Shown: positions 25,170 through 34,870, counted from the stretch's first letter. The stretch is DNA of 64,000 nucleotides from Oscillospiraceae bacterium (GCA_017435565.1 JAFSEU010000012.1:1-64000), one strand, 5' to 3'. Numbers and translations are program-made. Notes: a model not told the origin generated them from the sequence alone.

Positions 25170-25970
25170 TTAATCCGAATTTATGATAAATGATTTACCG
25201 CAGGTCTGAGGCGGTGCAACGTCGAGTATGTAATCTCTGTTGCGTATAAATCCGCAAAGTGCCTTGACTGCGGCATTCTGAGCAAGCTCAGGTGTGTTGT
25301 TGTCGCGGCTCAGGTGCCCGAGAATAATCTGGGTGGTTCCTGTCTCAACAAGCCTTTTTGCCATAGCAGCGCTTGCCGAGTTTGAAAGATGACCGTTTTG
25401 CGAGGCGATTCTTGATTTTACATACGGCGGATACGGCCCGTTTTTCAACATATTCTCATCGTAGTTTGCCTCTAAAAGTACTGTCGAGCAGCCACTGACA
25501 GCGTCATCAACCGTTTTGGTGATGTACCCTAAATCCGTGCAGACTGCGCATTTACCGCCGTTTTCGGTTTCAATCCTGTATCCGCAGCTCTGAACCGAAT
25601 CGTGCGGTGTATCAAAAGCCGTGATTTTCATAAAGCCGGTATCAATACCTTGAAAAACATCACAAATGCGTGTCCCCGGAGCGATTGACTGGGTATCAAT
25701 CAATCTACGCAGGGTAAGGTTCTGCCCATAGACTGTGATATTATTATGCTTTGTCAGCATATAAAGACCGGATACATGGTCGGAATGGTCGTGGGTGATG
25801 AATACGCCGTCTATCGACGAAATATCAATTTCAAAAATTTTTAGTGCCGAAAGCAGCCTTTTGTAGCTGACACCCGCATCGACAAGGATTCCGTGTTCTT
25901 TTGTGCCGATATATATGGCATTGCCCTTGCTTGAGCTGAAAAGGGGATATATCCTTGCCAAATATTTCAC
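25170..25970 (-). CDS. Metallo-beta-lactamase-fold hydrolase, YycJ/WalJ type
   Basis: This 266-residue protein has the zinc motif THDHSDHVSGL (HxHxDH) near residue 58, plus downstream VCTDLGY, HLSRDNNT and GHLS. WalJ/YycJ proteins are likely 5'-to-3' DNA exonucleases linked to cell-wall and replication control. The start used is GTG at 25970, giving MKYLARIYPLFSSSKGNAIY; AAAGAAG abuts it, so the TTG three codons later is an alternative. It lies between murA and rlmH in an apparent operon. Confidence 0.88.
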   Translation of the reverse strand: MKYLARIYPLFSSSKGNAIYIGTKEHGILVDAGVSYKRLLSALKIFEIDISSIDGVFITHDHSDHVSGLYMLTKHNNITVYGQNLTLRRLIDTQSIAPGTRICDVFQGIDTGFMKITAFDTPHDSVQSCGYRIETENGGKCAVCTDLGYITKTVDDAVSGCSTVLLEANYDENMLKNGPYPPYVKSRIASQNGHLSNSASAAMAKRLVETGTTQIILGHLSRDNNTPELAQNAAVKALCGFIRNRDYILDVAPPQTCGKSFIINSD

Positions 25971-25985
25971 TTCTTTCGCAGATAT

Positions 25986-27269
25986 TTATATAGCCTTTCG
26001 CGATAAGCCGCTGGGTATTGTCTTTTTAACAATATCGGCTCCGAGTGCACGAAGCTTTACTTCCATGCTGTCATAACCGCGCTCAACGTGGTAGATATCT
26101 TCAATTTCGGTTGTTCCGCTTGCAGCGAGTCCTGCAATAATGAGTGCGGCGCCTGCTCTTAAGTCACACGCTCTTACGGGTGCGCCCATAAGCTTGCCTG
26201 TGCCTTCGATTACGGCCACCTTGCCGTCAACGGAAATATCGGCGCCCATTCTGCGCAGTTCATCAACATAGCGGAAGCGGTCCTCCCAGATGCCTTCTGT
26301 TACCATACTTGTTCCCTCAGCAAAGGTAAGAAGAGTCGCAATCTGCGGCTGCATATCAGTAGGAAAACCGGGGTGTGGCTGAGTTTTTACATTTGTCTTG
26401 ACAAGCGGACCGTCAACCCATACTCTGACGCTTTCGTCATATTCCATTACATTTACGCCGATTTTTTCAAGCTTTGCGGTAATTGCTTCAAGGTGCTTGG
26501 GAATAACGTTTGTAACTGTCACATCGCCCTTTGTGGCGGCTGCGGCAATCATAAATGTACCTGCTTCAATCTGGTCGGGAATAATCGAATATGTTGTTCC
26601 GCGCAGATAATTTACGCCTCTGATTTTTATTACGTCAGTTCCTGCGCCCATAATATCGGCACCCATTGAGTTCAAAAAGTTTGCAACGTCTACAACGTGA
26701 GGTTCTCTTGCGGCGTTTTCGATTATGGTCAGACCTTTTGCCTTTACGGCTGCAAGAATTGCGTTTATTGTTGTGCCTACCGACACAACATCAAGGTAAA
26801 TCTGACTTCCCGAAAGATTTTCAGCGGCAACATCTACCATACCGTGGTCAAGCGTACATTCAGCTCCAAGAGAGGAGAAAGCCTTGAGGTGCTGGTCAAT
26901 CGGTCGAGAACCTAAGGGGCATCCGCCCGGCATTGAAACCCTTGCGTGGCCGAATTTTCCGAGAAGGCTTCCCAGAAAATAGTATGAAGCACGCATTTTT
27001 CTTGCCATTTCATAGGGTACGACGTAGTTATTTATAGTTGTTGCATCGATGCGGTAGGTTGTTCTGTTGATGGTTTCGACCTGAGCGCCCATTTCATAGA
27101 GCATTCTGAGTGCGATTGAAACGTCGCTTATAGCAGGGACGTTTTCAAGCACGCAGGCTTCGTCCGACAGAATCACCGCAGGAATTATTGCTGCTGCAGC
27201 GTTTTTGGCTCCGCTGATTTCAACTGTTCCTCTCAGCGGTATTCCGCCCTTTATTACAAATTTATCCAA
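25986..27269 (-). CDS. murA: UDP-N-acetylglucosamine 1-carboxyvinyltransferase
   Basis: MurA catalyses the first committed step of peptidoglycan synthesis, adding enolpyruvate to UDP-GlcNAc; it is the fosfomycin target. The 427-residue protein has the N-terminal ISGAKNAA motif and the loop MPGGCPLGSRPIDQH, with the catalytic (fosfomycin-reactive) Cys. The C-terminal signature includes RAGAALIIAGLAASG. Cys, not Asp, at the loop predicts the fosfomycin-sensitive form. It lies in the cyclophilin-murA-yycJ-rlmH run. Confidence 0.97.
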   Translation of the reverse strand: MDKFVIKGGIPLRGTVEISGAKNAAAAIIPAVILSDEACVLENVPAISDVSIALRMLYEMGAQVETINRTTYRIDATTINNYVVPYEMARKMRASYYFLGSLLGKFGHARVSMPGGCPLGSRPIDQHLKAFSSLGAECTLDHGMVDVAAENLSGSQIYLDVVSVGTTINAILAAVKAKGLTIIENAAREPHVVDVANFLNSMGADIMGAGTDVIKIRGVNYLRGTTYSIIPDQIEAGTFMIAAAATKGDVTVTNVIPKHLEAITAKLEKIGVNVMEYDESVRVWVDGPLVKTNVKTQPHPGFPTDMQPQIATLLTFAEGTSMVTEGIWEDRFRYVDELRRMGADISVDGKVAVIEGTGKLMGAPVRACDLRAGAALIIAGLAASGTTEIEDIYHVERGYDSMEVKLRALGADIVKKTIPSGLSRKAI

Positions 27270-27327
27270 GTCACTCTCTCCTTGACTGTTGTTTTTCTTA
27301 ATATATTATTGTCACCAATGTGTCTTA

Positions 27328-28068
27328 TTATCCGAGCTGTTCTCCGTCGTATTCAACAATTTCGGCAGATGTGATAATAACTGCCTTTTCGGGACGGTAA
27401 TCATTTGTGAGCTCGACTGAGCAGATTTTGTTGATAATTTCCATATCCTGCTCAAAAATCTGACCGAAAACCATATTTGAACCATTATCAAGTCCGGGTT
27501 GTCCGCCTACGTCCATATACACTGACTTTACATTCTGAGGAAAGTATTTCTGTGTATCCTGCATGGCATAGCTGACAAAATCGTCGGCTGTGACAGTGCT
27601 TCCTGTTACTATGTAAAATCTGCTGTCGCAGTAGTTATTCTGTGAAGTGAAGCCGATTGCACCCGTGAAATTATAAAGTTGATTCGATGGCAGACACGGT
27701 GTTTCAACAGCGGCTGTGCCGCCCGTTCCGAGTCCGCTTGCATCGCCGCTCATAACATATTCTTCGGGTGAAACGTGGAAGAAGACGCAACCGTCATAAT
27801 AATCCGTTTCAACCAGCCTTTTAAAATTTTCGACAGCCTGAGGCACGGCGTCCTCGAAAAGCTTGATTCTGACTTCTCCGAGAGATTCGTTCATATGTTC
27901 AAGCTTGAAAACAGCAATTTCCTCGCCGCTTGCAGGCTCTTGGAAATTCAGAAGCTCAACATCATCGAGTTTTACATATTTTTTGCTGCAGGCACATAGT
28001 GAAAGGACAAGCGAAGAAGCACAGCCAATGCACAATATGCTTTTGAAAATCATCGGGTTTAGCATCAT
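27328..28068 (-). CDS. Cyclophilin-type peptidylprolyl isomerase lipoprotein
   Basis: This extracytoplasmic cis-trans prolyl isomerase has 246 residues. It has a signal peptide with lipobox LCAC (Cys near residue 27). A cyclophilin domain runs from about residue 48, with FKLEHMNESLGEVRIKLFEDAVPQAVENF, DGCVFFHVSPEEYVMSGD and a truncated active region, NNYCDSRFYIVTG. The usual FxRxxxxF and GTGxxG pattern is partly altered (FFHV; LGTGGTA), so activity may be weak. AGGAG lies 4-7 bases before two adjacent ATGs. It heads the transcript to murA. Confidence 0.87.
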   Translation of the reverse strand: MMLNPMIFKSILCIGCASSLVLSLCACSKKYVKLDDVELLNFQEPASGEEIAVFKLEHMNESLGEVRIKLFEDAVPQAVENFKRLVETDYYDGCVFFHVSPEEYVMSGDASGLGTGGTAAVETPCLPSNQLYNFTGAIGFTSQNNYCDSRFYIVTGSTVTADDFVSYAMQDTQKYFPQNVKSVYMDVGGQPGLDNGSNMVFGQIFEQDMEIINKICSVELTNDYRPEKAVIITSAEIVEYDGEQLG

Positions 28069-28108
28069 AATTCTCCTGGGTTTCGGTTGAGTTATGCCTA
28101 ACTGTTTT

Positions 28109-28137
28109 ATTATACTACATTTTCGCTGCTTTGTAAA
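28109..28137 (-). promoter_or_regulatory. Promoter for the cyclophilin-murA-yycJ-rlmH transcript
   Basis: Minus strand: TTTACA (28137-28132), 17 bases, TATAAT (28114-28109). It is well placed about 40 bases before the cyclophilin ATG. Confidence 0.78.
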
Positions 28138-28148
28138 TACTATTTATG

Positions 28149-28967
28149 TCAGAAAAGCTCAAGATTTCTGAATGCAAAATTCAGCACAAATACCAAAGCA
28201 AGAAATGCCATTGTCAGAATTATAGCAATATAATCCTTTGCACCGGATTTGAGCTGCTTCATTCTGGTTCTTCCGACATCGCCCCTGTAACAACGGCATT
28301 CCATTGCAAGGGCAAGCTCACCGGCGCGTTTGACGGCAGAAACGAAAAGCGGAATCAGAATTGTTACCATTGCTTTTGCGCGCTGTGCAAGGCTTCCTGT
28401 TTCGATATTTGCGCCCCTTGCTTTCTGTGCATTCATAATTTTATCGGTTTCCTCGATAATAGTGGGTATGAAGCGCAGAGCAATTGTCATCATCATTGCA
28501 AGGTCGTGCACAGGGAAATTAATCTTTTTAAGCGGCGCTAAAAGGCTTTCGATTGCGTCCGTCAGCATAATCGGCGAGGTGGTATAGGTAAGCAGCGAAG
28601 TGCCCGCAATAAGGAAAATGACTCTGATTATTGTCATAATCGAGGTTTCGATAGCGTCATATGCGATTTCGATAAAGCCGATTTTGATTACGGGATCGCC
28701 ATCATAAAGAAAAAGGTTTAGAATTGTGGTGAAGATGATGAGGGGAATGATTGGCTTTAATGATTTGCCGATAAGCGAAAAAGGAATGCGTGAAAGAATA
28801 AGCGCTGTAACAGCAAATATTACCCCCGGAATCAACGAAGGGATTTTAGCTGCGGCAAACAGCATTATTATATAAGTGAGGGTAATAATAATTTTATACC
28901 TCGGGTCAAGCCTGTGAACAATGCTTTGTCCCGGAAAATACTGGCCGATTGTAATATCCTTCAGCAA
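28149..28967 (-). CDS. ecfT: ECF transporter transmembrane component
   Basis: EcfT is the integral-membrane scaffold that couples the two EcfA ATPases to vitamin- or metal-binding S proteins. The 272-residue protein has about five TM helices and the conserved coupling helix motif MECRCYRGDVGRTRM (the AxxxRCYRG pattern). Its start overlaps the ecfA2 stop by 7 bases, indicating translational coupling. No S-component gene is nearby, so it is probably a group II (shared) module. Confidence 0.95.
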   Translation of the reverse strand: MLKDITIGQYFPGQSIVHRLDPRYKIIITLTYIIMLFAAAKIPSLIPGVIFAVTALILSRIPFSLIGKSLKPIIPLIIFTTILNLFLYDGDPVIKIGFIEIAYDAIETSIMTIIRVIFLIAGTSLLTYTTSPIMLTDAIESLLAPLKKINFPVHDLAMMMTIALRFIPTIIEETDKIMNAQKARGANIETGSLAQRAKAMVTILIPLFVSAVKRAGELALAMECRCYRGDVGRTRMKQLKSGAKDYIAIILTMAFLALVFVLNFAFRNLELF

Positions 28968-29830
28968 GACTTTTCACCTGCCTTACCGAGATATTCAAGA
29001 ACAAGTTTTTTGGCATAATTTACCGTATATATTTCTTCCCCGATATTTACGCCTCGTTTTTTAAGCTCGTTGAAAACACGGGTTATCTGTGGAACATCAA
29101 GTCCCATCTGTTGAATTTCTTCTGATTTTTCAAAAACCGAAACGGTTTTGTCATAGCAGAAAACTTCGCTGTTGTTCATAACAAGAAGGGTGTCGGCATA
29201 TTTGGCGATATCCTCCATACTGTGCGAAACAAGCAGAACGGTGCATTGTGTTTTTTTGTGATAATCCTTTATGAGTGAAAAAACAGTGTCCCTGCCTCTT
29301 GGGTCAAGACCTGCAGTGGGCTCGTCAAGAATAAGCACTTCGGGCTGCATTGCCATAACACCTGCAATTGCAACTCTGCGCTTTTCGCCGCCGGAAAGCT
29401 CAAACGGAGATCTGTCGAGATAGGAAAGCGGCAGACCGACGCTTTCAAGCGCGTTTGTGACACGCTGCTTTATCTGCTCTTCATCAAGCCCCATATTCTT
29501 CGGACCGAATGCGACATCTCTGAACACCGAATCCTCAAAAATCTGATATTCGGGATACTGGAAAACAAGCCCTACCTTGAATCTTACGTCTCTGATATTT
29601 TTTTTGTTTTCCCAGATATCAACATCATCAATATATATTTTACCCGATGTCGGCTTTAAAAGTCCGTTGAAATGCTGGATAAGTGTGGATTTTCCTGAAC
29701 CGGTATGTCCGATGATTCCGACGAGAGAGCCCGGTTTTATTTCAATATTTATATTATTTATCGCCGTTTTTTCAAACGGTGTGCCTATACCGTAGGTATA
29801 ATTCAGGTTCTCTGTTCTGATAGTTGCCAT
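28961..29830 (-). CDS. ecfA2: ECF transporter ATPase A2
   Basis: This 289-residue ABC ATPase has the Walker A GHTGSGKSTLIQ, the Q-loop YPEYQIFED, the signature SGGEKRRVAIAGVM, Walker B VLILDEPTAGLDPRG and the switch His in LLVSHSMED. The segment PEYQIFEDSVFRDV is typical of EcfA2. It pairs with EcfA1, encoded 36 bases upstream. Confidence 0.95.
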   Translation of the reverse strand: MATIRTENLNYTYGIGTPFEKTAINNINIEIKPGSLVGIIGHTGSGKSTLIQHFNGLLKPTSGKIYIDDVDIWENKKNIRDVRFKVGLVFQYPEYQIFEDSVFRDVAFGPKNMGLDEEQIKQRVTNALESVGLPLSYLDRSPFELSGGEKRRVAIAGVMAMQPEVLILDEPTAGLDPRGRDTVFSLIKDYHKKTQCTVLLVSHSMEDIAKYADTLLVMNNSEVFCYDKTVSVFEKSEEIQQMGLDVPQITRVFNELKKRGVNIGEEIYTVNYAKKLVLEYLGKAGEKSC

Positions 29831-29865
29831 AAAATTTCAAAATTTCCTTCTTTTGTCTCAAAAAT

Positions 29866-30714
29866 TTATTTTAACAGCTTTTCAAGTGCGTCGATGCACT
29901 CTGCTTCTGTGATGATATCGCCCTTTATATCATATCCGGCTTTTTTCAGCTCATAGCAGAGCTCTGTTACCTGCGGAACGTCAAGCCCTGCATTACGCAT
30001 TGCCTCAACGTGCGAAAAAATCTTTTTAGGGCTATTGTCCGCTAAAATCCTTCCGTTATCGATTACGACAACACGATCGGCGTTTGCCGCCTCGTCCATA
30101 AAGTGTGTAATCATAATAATTGTGATTCCGAATTCGCGGTTGAGCTTGCGCACGGTTTTCAATACCTGTTTTCTTCCGACAGGGTCAAGCATCGCTGTCG
30201 GTTCGTCAAGCACGATGCATTCGGGACGCATTGCAATTATTCCTGCAATAGCAACACGCTGTTTCTGACCGCCTGAGAGCTGATGCGGCGAATGCAGCCT
30301 GAAATCATACATTTTTACTGATTTCAGCGCCTCGTCGACACGACTGCGCATTTCGTTTGGCTCAACGCCGAGGTTTTCAAGTGCAAATGCGACATCGTCT
30401 TCAACGATTGTAGCTACAAGCTGGTTATCGGGGTTCTGAAACACCATTCCGACTTTCTGGCGCAGCTCGTAAAGCTTTTCCTCGTCCTTTGTATTGATGC
30501 CATCGATTATGACATCGCCCTTGGTCGGCAGAAGAATGCCGTTAAAATGCTTTGACAGGGTTGATTTTCCCGAACCGTTGTGTCCTAAAATCGCCACAAA
30601 TTCACCTCGTTTTATTTCGAGTGAAATATTGTGAAGAATTTCAGTCGGCTTTTCGTCCGGATCGATTGCTTCATATTCAAATGAAAGATTTTGTACGCTG
30701 ATAAATTTTTCCAT
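29866..30714 (-). CDS. ecfA1: ECF transporter ATPase A1
   Basis: This 282-residue ABC ATPase carries GHNGSGKSTLSKHFNG (Walker A), FQNPDNQLVATIVEDDVAF (the EcfA1-type Q-loop), SGGQKQRVAIAGI, and Walker B CIVLDEPTAMLDP with the following His in MITHFMDEA. It is the first ECF gene in the run, 27 bases after the methyltransferase gene. Confidence 0.95.
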   Translation of the reverse strand: MEKFISVQNLSFEYEAIDPDEKPTEILHNISLEIKRGEFVAILGHNGSGKSTLSKHFNGILLPTKGDVIIDGINTKDEEKLYELRQKVGMVFQNPDNQLVATIVEDDVAFALENLGVEPNEMRSRVDEALKSVKMYDFRLHSPHQLSGGQKQRVAIAGIIAMRPECIVLDEPTAMLDPVGRKQVLKTVRKLNREFGITIIMITHFMDEAANADRVVVIDNGRILADNSPKKIFSHVEAMRNAGLDVPQVTELCYELKKAGYDIKGDIITEAECIDALEKLLK

Positions 30715-30741
30715 AAAATATAAATTCCTAAAAACTCAAAT

Positions 30742-31614
30742 TCAGTCAATATCGCTGCTTGTCCACACAGCAGTTGCTCCGCAGGGGAGCACGCCGCCCG
30801 TTTCGACAGGCAGACCGATTTCATCTGCGCTGACTCTGCCACCGTATGTAGAAAGCATTACCTTTTGCAGTATAAACGCCATGACAGACGGCGAAAGACC
30901 TGTTGTATAGCTGTTTACAAGGAAGAAAAGCGGATTGTCACTCAAAACGTTTTTACACAGGCTGATAAGGTCGTAAATTGAATTTTCCAGCTTCCAGACC
31001 TCGCCGTTTGGCCCTCTTCCGTATGACGGCGGGTCCATAATTATAGCGTCGTACCTTCTGCCTCGCTTTATTTCTCTCGTAACAAATTTTTCGCAGTCAT
31101 CAACAATCCAGCGAATCGGCTTGTCATCGAGCTTTGAAAGCGCAGCATTTTCACGGGCCCATTGCACCATGCCCTTTGCGGCATCGCAGTGGCAGACGCT
31201 TGCGCCCGCTTTTGCACAGGCAAGAGTTGCACCGCCTGTATAAGCAAACATATTGAGTACGCTTATCGGTCGGTCTGCATTTGTTATCAGTTTCTGCATA
31301 TAATCCCAGTTTACTGCTTGTTCGGGGAAAAGACCGGTATGCTTAAAGCCTGTGGGCTTAATCAGAAAGCGCAGACCGTTATATGATATCTGCCAGCTTT
31401 CGGGAAGACTGCTGCGAACAGACCAGCTTCCGCCGCCGGATTTTGAACGCCTGTAATGCCCGTCGGCGTTATCCCACACATCTGACATTTTTTCGCTTTT
31501 CCAGATTATCTGGGGGTCAGGTCTTACAAGGGTAATGTCACCCCAGCGTTCGAGCTTTTCGCCGCTGTATGTATCAAGTAATTTATAATCAAGCCATTTA
31601 TCTGCAACTCTCAA
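30742..31614 (-). CDS. Class I SAM methyltransferase, RlmI/RlmK-like
   Basis: This 290-residue enzyme has an N-terminal region like the RlmI/YccW family without a clear PUA domain (KLLDTYSGEKLERWG). Motif I is LNMFAYTGGATLACAKAGA (about residues 125-143), followed by acidic CHCDAAKGMVQWARENA and the catalytic-type motif IIMDPPSYGRG (about 188-198). DPPSY is typical of RNA cytosine-C5 or guanine methyltransferases in this group. It is probably an rRNA methylase; the target base is unknown. Confidence 0.82.
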   Translation of the reverse strand: MRVADKWLDYKLLDTYSGEKLERWGDITLVRPDPQIIWKSEKMSDVWDNADGHYRRSKSGGGSWSVRSSLPESWQISYNGLRFLIKPTGFKHTGLFPEQAVNWDYMQKLITNADRPISVLNMFAYTGGATLACAKAGASVCHCDAAKGMVQWARENAALSKLDDKPIRWIVDDCEKFVTREIKRGRRYDAIIMDPPSYGRGPNGEVWKLENSIYDLISLCKNVLSDNPLFFLVNSYTTGLSPSVMAFILQKVMLSTYGGRVSADEIGLPVETGGVLPCGATAVWTSSDID

Positions 31615-31633
31615 GGTAATTCTCCGTTATATT

Positions 31634-32986
31634 TTATTTTGGTTTTACACGCTGCTTTATTTTATCCGAAATCATCATTGCGTATTTATTTATCAGATCA
31701 AAATCACGTCCCTCGACGAGTACACGGATTGCAGCCTCATCCGGACTTTCGCGCACTATTATGCGCGATGTATCGCCAAGCTCCTGCGAACATTTTGAAA
31801 TATAATTCGTAAGCTCGACATCATTTTTCCAGACCTCTTTGCAGCGTGGGTTGATTTTGATTTTCATCAGAACCTGCGAGCAGCGTTCCATTTCGAGTGC
31901 AAGCTCGGAAAGCTTTTTTGAGCTTTTTATAAGCAGCTCAATTAGTTTGACGCCGCATAGTTGTGCGTCGCTTACAGGTACGTCGGATTCAAAAAAAATG
32001 TGTCCGCAATGGTCTGCGCCGAGCGAATATTTATTTTTCAGCATTTTTTCGGCAACGCAATGCTCATCAGCCTTTGTGGATATAGCTTCAATTCTGTGCT
32101 TTCGGCAAAAATTTGAAACGCCTAAGTTTGTCATCATTGTGCAGATGATTGCGTTGTTTTTCAGCATTCCGTTTTCAAAAAGGTATTTTGCAAACACAGT
32201 AAGAAGTCTGTCGGTGTCTACAAGAGCACCGTTTTCATCGACTGCGGCGATTCTGCCTGCGTCGCCGTCAAAAGCAATTCCGAGAGCATAATGATTATCG
32301 ATAACAAACCTTTTCAAGGCTTCCGTATCGTTTATTCCGCAGCCTTTGTTTATATTATTTCCGTCAGGGCAGTCGTTTATTATGGTGCAGGAGGCGCCCA
32401 GACCTTCAAAAATATTCTTTGCGGTAAGCGAAGCGCTGCCGTTGGCACAGTCAACTGCGACCTTAACGCCTTTAAGGTTGGTGTCGATTTGGGAAATAAC
32501 GTGCCTGTTATAATCCCACAAGGCTTTTGAATCCGTAAAACATTTTCCCAGCCTGCAGACCGGAATGTCTTCACAGAGCTTTGCTGCGTTTTTTGAAATT
32601 TCGCTTATTTCATCAAGCTCTTTTTGAGAAAAATAAAAGCCGGATGACGAAAAAAGGCGAATGCCGTTGAATTCCGCGCCGGCGCCGGAAGCGCACAGCA
32701 TAACTCCGGCATCTGCCTTATGCTTTGGAATGAGATACGAAACTGCGGGTGACGGCACAACACCGAGATTTATGCAATCGCCGCCTGCCGAGCATATGCC
32801 GGCGCAAAGTGATGCGGACAGTGCCTGTGATGAGAGCCTTGTATCCGTGCCGACAAGAATAACGGGCTTTCTGTCCGTTTTCTTTGCGATGAAAAGACAT
32901 AAAGCCCTTGCGTAATTCAATGTTGATTCGCATCCGAGCTGCGTCGGATAAAGACCGTACAGTCCGTTTGTTGTAAAATTGCTCAT
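31634..32986 (-). CDS. Phosphohexomutase-family protein (GlmM-like) with altered active site
   Basis: The 450-residue length and four-domain layout match GlmM/phosphomannomutase, but every catalytic loop differs. The phosphoserine loop reads MLCASGAGAEFNG instead of the SASHNP type; the Ser remains, but the His and Asn are lost. The metal loop is FDGDAGR instead of DGDADR, losing one Mg ligand. The sugar loop is GADHCGH instead of GEQSGH. The phosphate-binding loop is RESPDEAAIRV instead of RPSGTEP. The N-terminal FTTNGLYGLYPTQL also lacks the usual GTDGIRG. It may be a pseudoenzyme or act on an unusual substrate. It sits between ruvB and a methyltransferase gene. Confidence 0.85.
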   Translation of the reverse strand: MSNFTTNGLYGLYPTQLGCESTLNYARALCLFIAKKTDRKPVILVGTDTRLSSQALSASLCAGICSAGGDCINLGVVPSPAVSYLIPKHKADAGVMLCASGAGAEFNGIRLFSSSGFYFSQKELDEISEISKNAAKLCEDIPVCRLGKCFTDSKALWDYNRHVISQIDTNLKGVKVAVDCANGSASLTAKNIFEGLGASCTIINDCPDGNNINKGCGINDTEALKRFVIDNHYALGIAFDGDAGRIAAVDENGALVDTDRLLTVFAKYLFENGMLKNNAIICTMMTNLGVSNFCRKHRIEAISTKADEHCVAEKMLKNKYSLGADHCGHIFFESDVPVSDAQLCGVKLIELLIKSSKKLSELALEMERCSQVLMKIKINPRCKEVWKNDVELTNYISKCSQELGDTSRIIVRESPDEAAIRVLVEGRDFDLINKYAMMISDKIKQRVKPK

Positions 32987-33029
32987 TTATTGTTTGTCTC
33001 CAAATAATGGGTTGGAAATATATTGTCTG

Positions 33030-34082
33030 TTATGCGTCAAAGGTTAACTGACCTGCGAGCGAGTCGGGCACCTTCAGACCTAAGTGCGCATATGCCTGTG
33101 TCGTAACGCATCTTCCCTTGGGTGTGCGTTTCAAAAAGCCCAGCTGCATAAGGTACGGCTCGCAGACATCTTCAATTGTGACTGCTTCCTCACCGATTGC
33201 CGCAGCCAAGGTATCAAGACCGACAGGACCGCCGTTGTAGGCGTTTATCATCATTTTCAAAAGCTTTCTGTCAAGAGAATCAAGCCCAAGCTTATCTATC
33301 TCAAGCTTTGTCAGCGCCAGATCGGCAATTTCCGAGGTTATGATGCCGTCGCCGATAATCTCGGCAAAATCACGCACGCGCTTTAAAAGCCTGTTAGCGA
33401 TTCTGGGCGTGCCCCGTGCACGCCGTGCAAGCTCAAAAGCACCGTCGTTATCGCAGCCGATTCCGAGAGTGATGGCATTGCGTGAAATAATTTGTGCGAG
33501 TTGCTCGTGCGAATAAGGCTCCATATGGAGCAGAACGCCGAACCTGTCACGCAGAGGCGGCGAAAGCTGACCCGCCCTTGTGGTTGCGCCGACAAGGGTA
33601 AAGGGCTGGATGTCAAGCCTTACAGAACGCGCTCCCAACCCTTTTTCAAGTATTATATCAATAGCCAGATCCTCCATCGCAGGGTAGAGAATTTCTTCAA
33701 CCTGCTTTGAAAGGCGGTGTATTTCATCAATAAAGAGAACGTCGTTTTTTTCAAGCGTTGTGAGAATTGCGGCAAGGTCGCCGGGCTTTTCGATTGCAGG
33801 TCCTGAGGTTGTGTGAATATTGACGCCAAGCTCTGATGCAATTATATTGGCAAGCGTTGTTTTGCCAAGTCCGGGCGGCCCGTAAAGCAAGGTGTGGTCG
33901 AGATGTTCGCCGCGGCGTTTTGCCGCCTGAATATATATCTTCAGATTTTCCTTGACCTTGTCTTGTCCGATATAATCGGCAAAGGTTTTCGGGCGCAGTG
34001 AAAAATCAGTTTCGTTGTCGTTTTCGATACATTCCGGTGCTACGATTCGTGCTTCAAAATCCATCTGTCCGGATTCAATCAA
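33030..34082 (-). CDS. ruvB: Holliday junction branch-migration helicase RuvB
   Basis: RuvB is the AAA+ motor that, with RuvA, drives Holliday junction migration. The 350-residue protein has [11 protein letters not shown] (Walker A), [10 protein letters not shown] (Walker B), the sensor [18 protein letters not shown] and the C-terminal winged-helix region [15 protein letters not shown]. The start is TTG at 34082 with AGGAG 9 bases upstream; the next in-frame ATG (34064) has no ribosome site. It is separated from ruvA by an SseB-family gene. Confidence 0.97.
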   Translation of the reverse strand: MIESGQMDFEARIVAPECIENDNETDFSLRPKTFADYIGQDKVKENLKIYIQAAKRRGEHLDHTLLYGPPGLGKTTLANIIASELGVNIHTTSGPAIEKPGDLAAILTTLEKNDVLFIDEIHRLSKQVEEILYPAMEDLAIDIILEKGLGARSVRLDIQPFTLVGATTRAGQLSPPLRDRFGVLLHMEPYSHEQLAQIISRNAITLGIGCDNDGAFELARRARGTPRIANRLLKRVRDFAEIIGDGIITSEIADLALTKLEIDKLGLDSLDRKLLKMMINAYNGGPVGLDTLAAAIGEEAVTIEDVCEPYLMQLGFLKRTPKGRCVTTQAYAHLGLKVPDSLAGQLTFDA

Positions 34083-34114
34083 ATGGCACAGCTCCTTTCA
34101 GTCGGATATAAAAA

Positions 34115-34870
34115 TCAGAAGTCCATTTTATCTGCACGGGATTTTGTGGCTCGTGAATAGAATGCAGAATGGCTGTCAGCTATCTTTTTAACTGCTTCGT
34201 TTTCGTAGCTTATGAAAAGCAGATCGCTGCAATCAAACTGTTTTGAAACCAATTTGACCATTTCGGAAAAGAGGTTGTAGTGGCTTCCGTCAAAATCAAC
34301 CACAACGATAACCTTTTCATTTTCGCCCTTGCGCTTCATTCCGATAAAGAATGCCTTGCGGACATTATCCTTCTTCTGGAAGAAGGGAATGAGAACCTTT
34401 TTTAAGGTTTCGGGTGTTCTTGTGGGTCTGCCGTATTCAACATCCTTTGAGGTGTCGAAGGGAATTTCCCACGGCTTTAATGCCTGCTTGGATTCGAGAA
34501 TCAGCTTTGCAATTGTTTTTGAACTGAATTTCTTGTCCGAGGTTCCGGGATTCATAACAGCGCTTGCACCGTTGATCATCTGGAACAGTTCAAGGCAGTT
34601 TACCTTTTCAAAAGTCACCTTGGTTTTAGCGTATTCGTGAAGCAGCTTTTCCTTTGTGAAAAAAGGCACAACAGGAAGACCCTTTTCAGAGGGCTGAGCA
34701 AATATTTCAAGAATTCCGTCGTGCAAAAGACCTTTTTCTTTTCCGGCAGGTGTGCATATTACATACACGGTTTCTGACATAACTGCGTTGAGAAATTTGT
34801 CCTCAGGGCAGCGGCCTGTGCTTGCTGCGGTAAGAATTTCAATAAGACTGGTGTAACCTTCGTTTACCAT
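34115..34870 (-). CDS. SseB-family protein
   Basis: This 251-residue cytoplasmic protein has the SseB N-terminal pattern (VPFFTKEKLLHEYAK, then ASAVMNPGTSDKKFSS, about residues 65-115). A C-terminal domain (about 140-250) follows, with PTRTPETLKKVLIPFFQKK and KVIVVVDFDG. SseB-type domains are widespread, but their molecular role is poorly known (enhanced serine sensitivity in E. coli). Here it is inserted between ruvA and ruvB with 33 and 114 bases on its two sides, an unusual place. Confidence 0.8.
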   Translation of the reverse strand: MVNEGYTSLIEILTAASTGRCPEDKFLNAVMSETVYVICTPAGKEKGLLHDGILEIFAQPSEKGLPVVPFFTKEKLLHEYAKTKVTFEKVNCLELFQMINGASAVMNPGTSDKKFSSKTIAKLILESKQALKPWEIPFDTSKDVEYGRPTRTPETLKKVLIPFFQKKDNVRKAFFIGMKRKGENEKVIVVVDFDGSHYNLFSEMVKLVSKQFDCSDLLFISYENEAVKKIADSHSAFYSRATKSRADKMDF

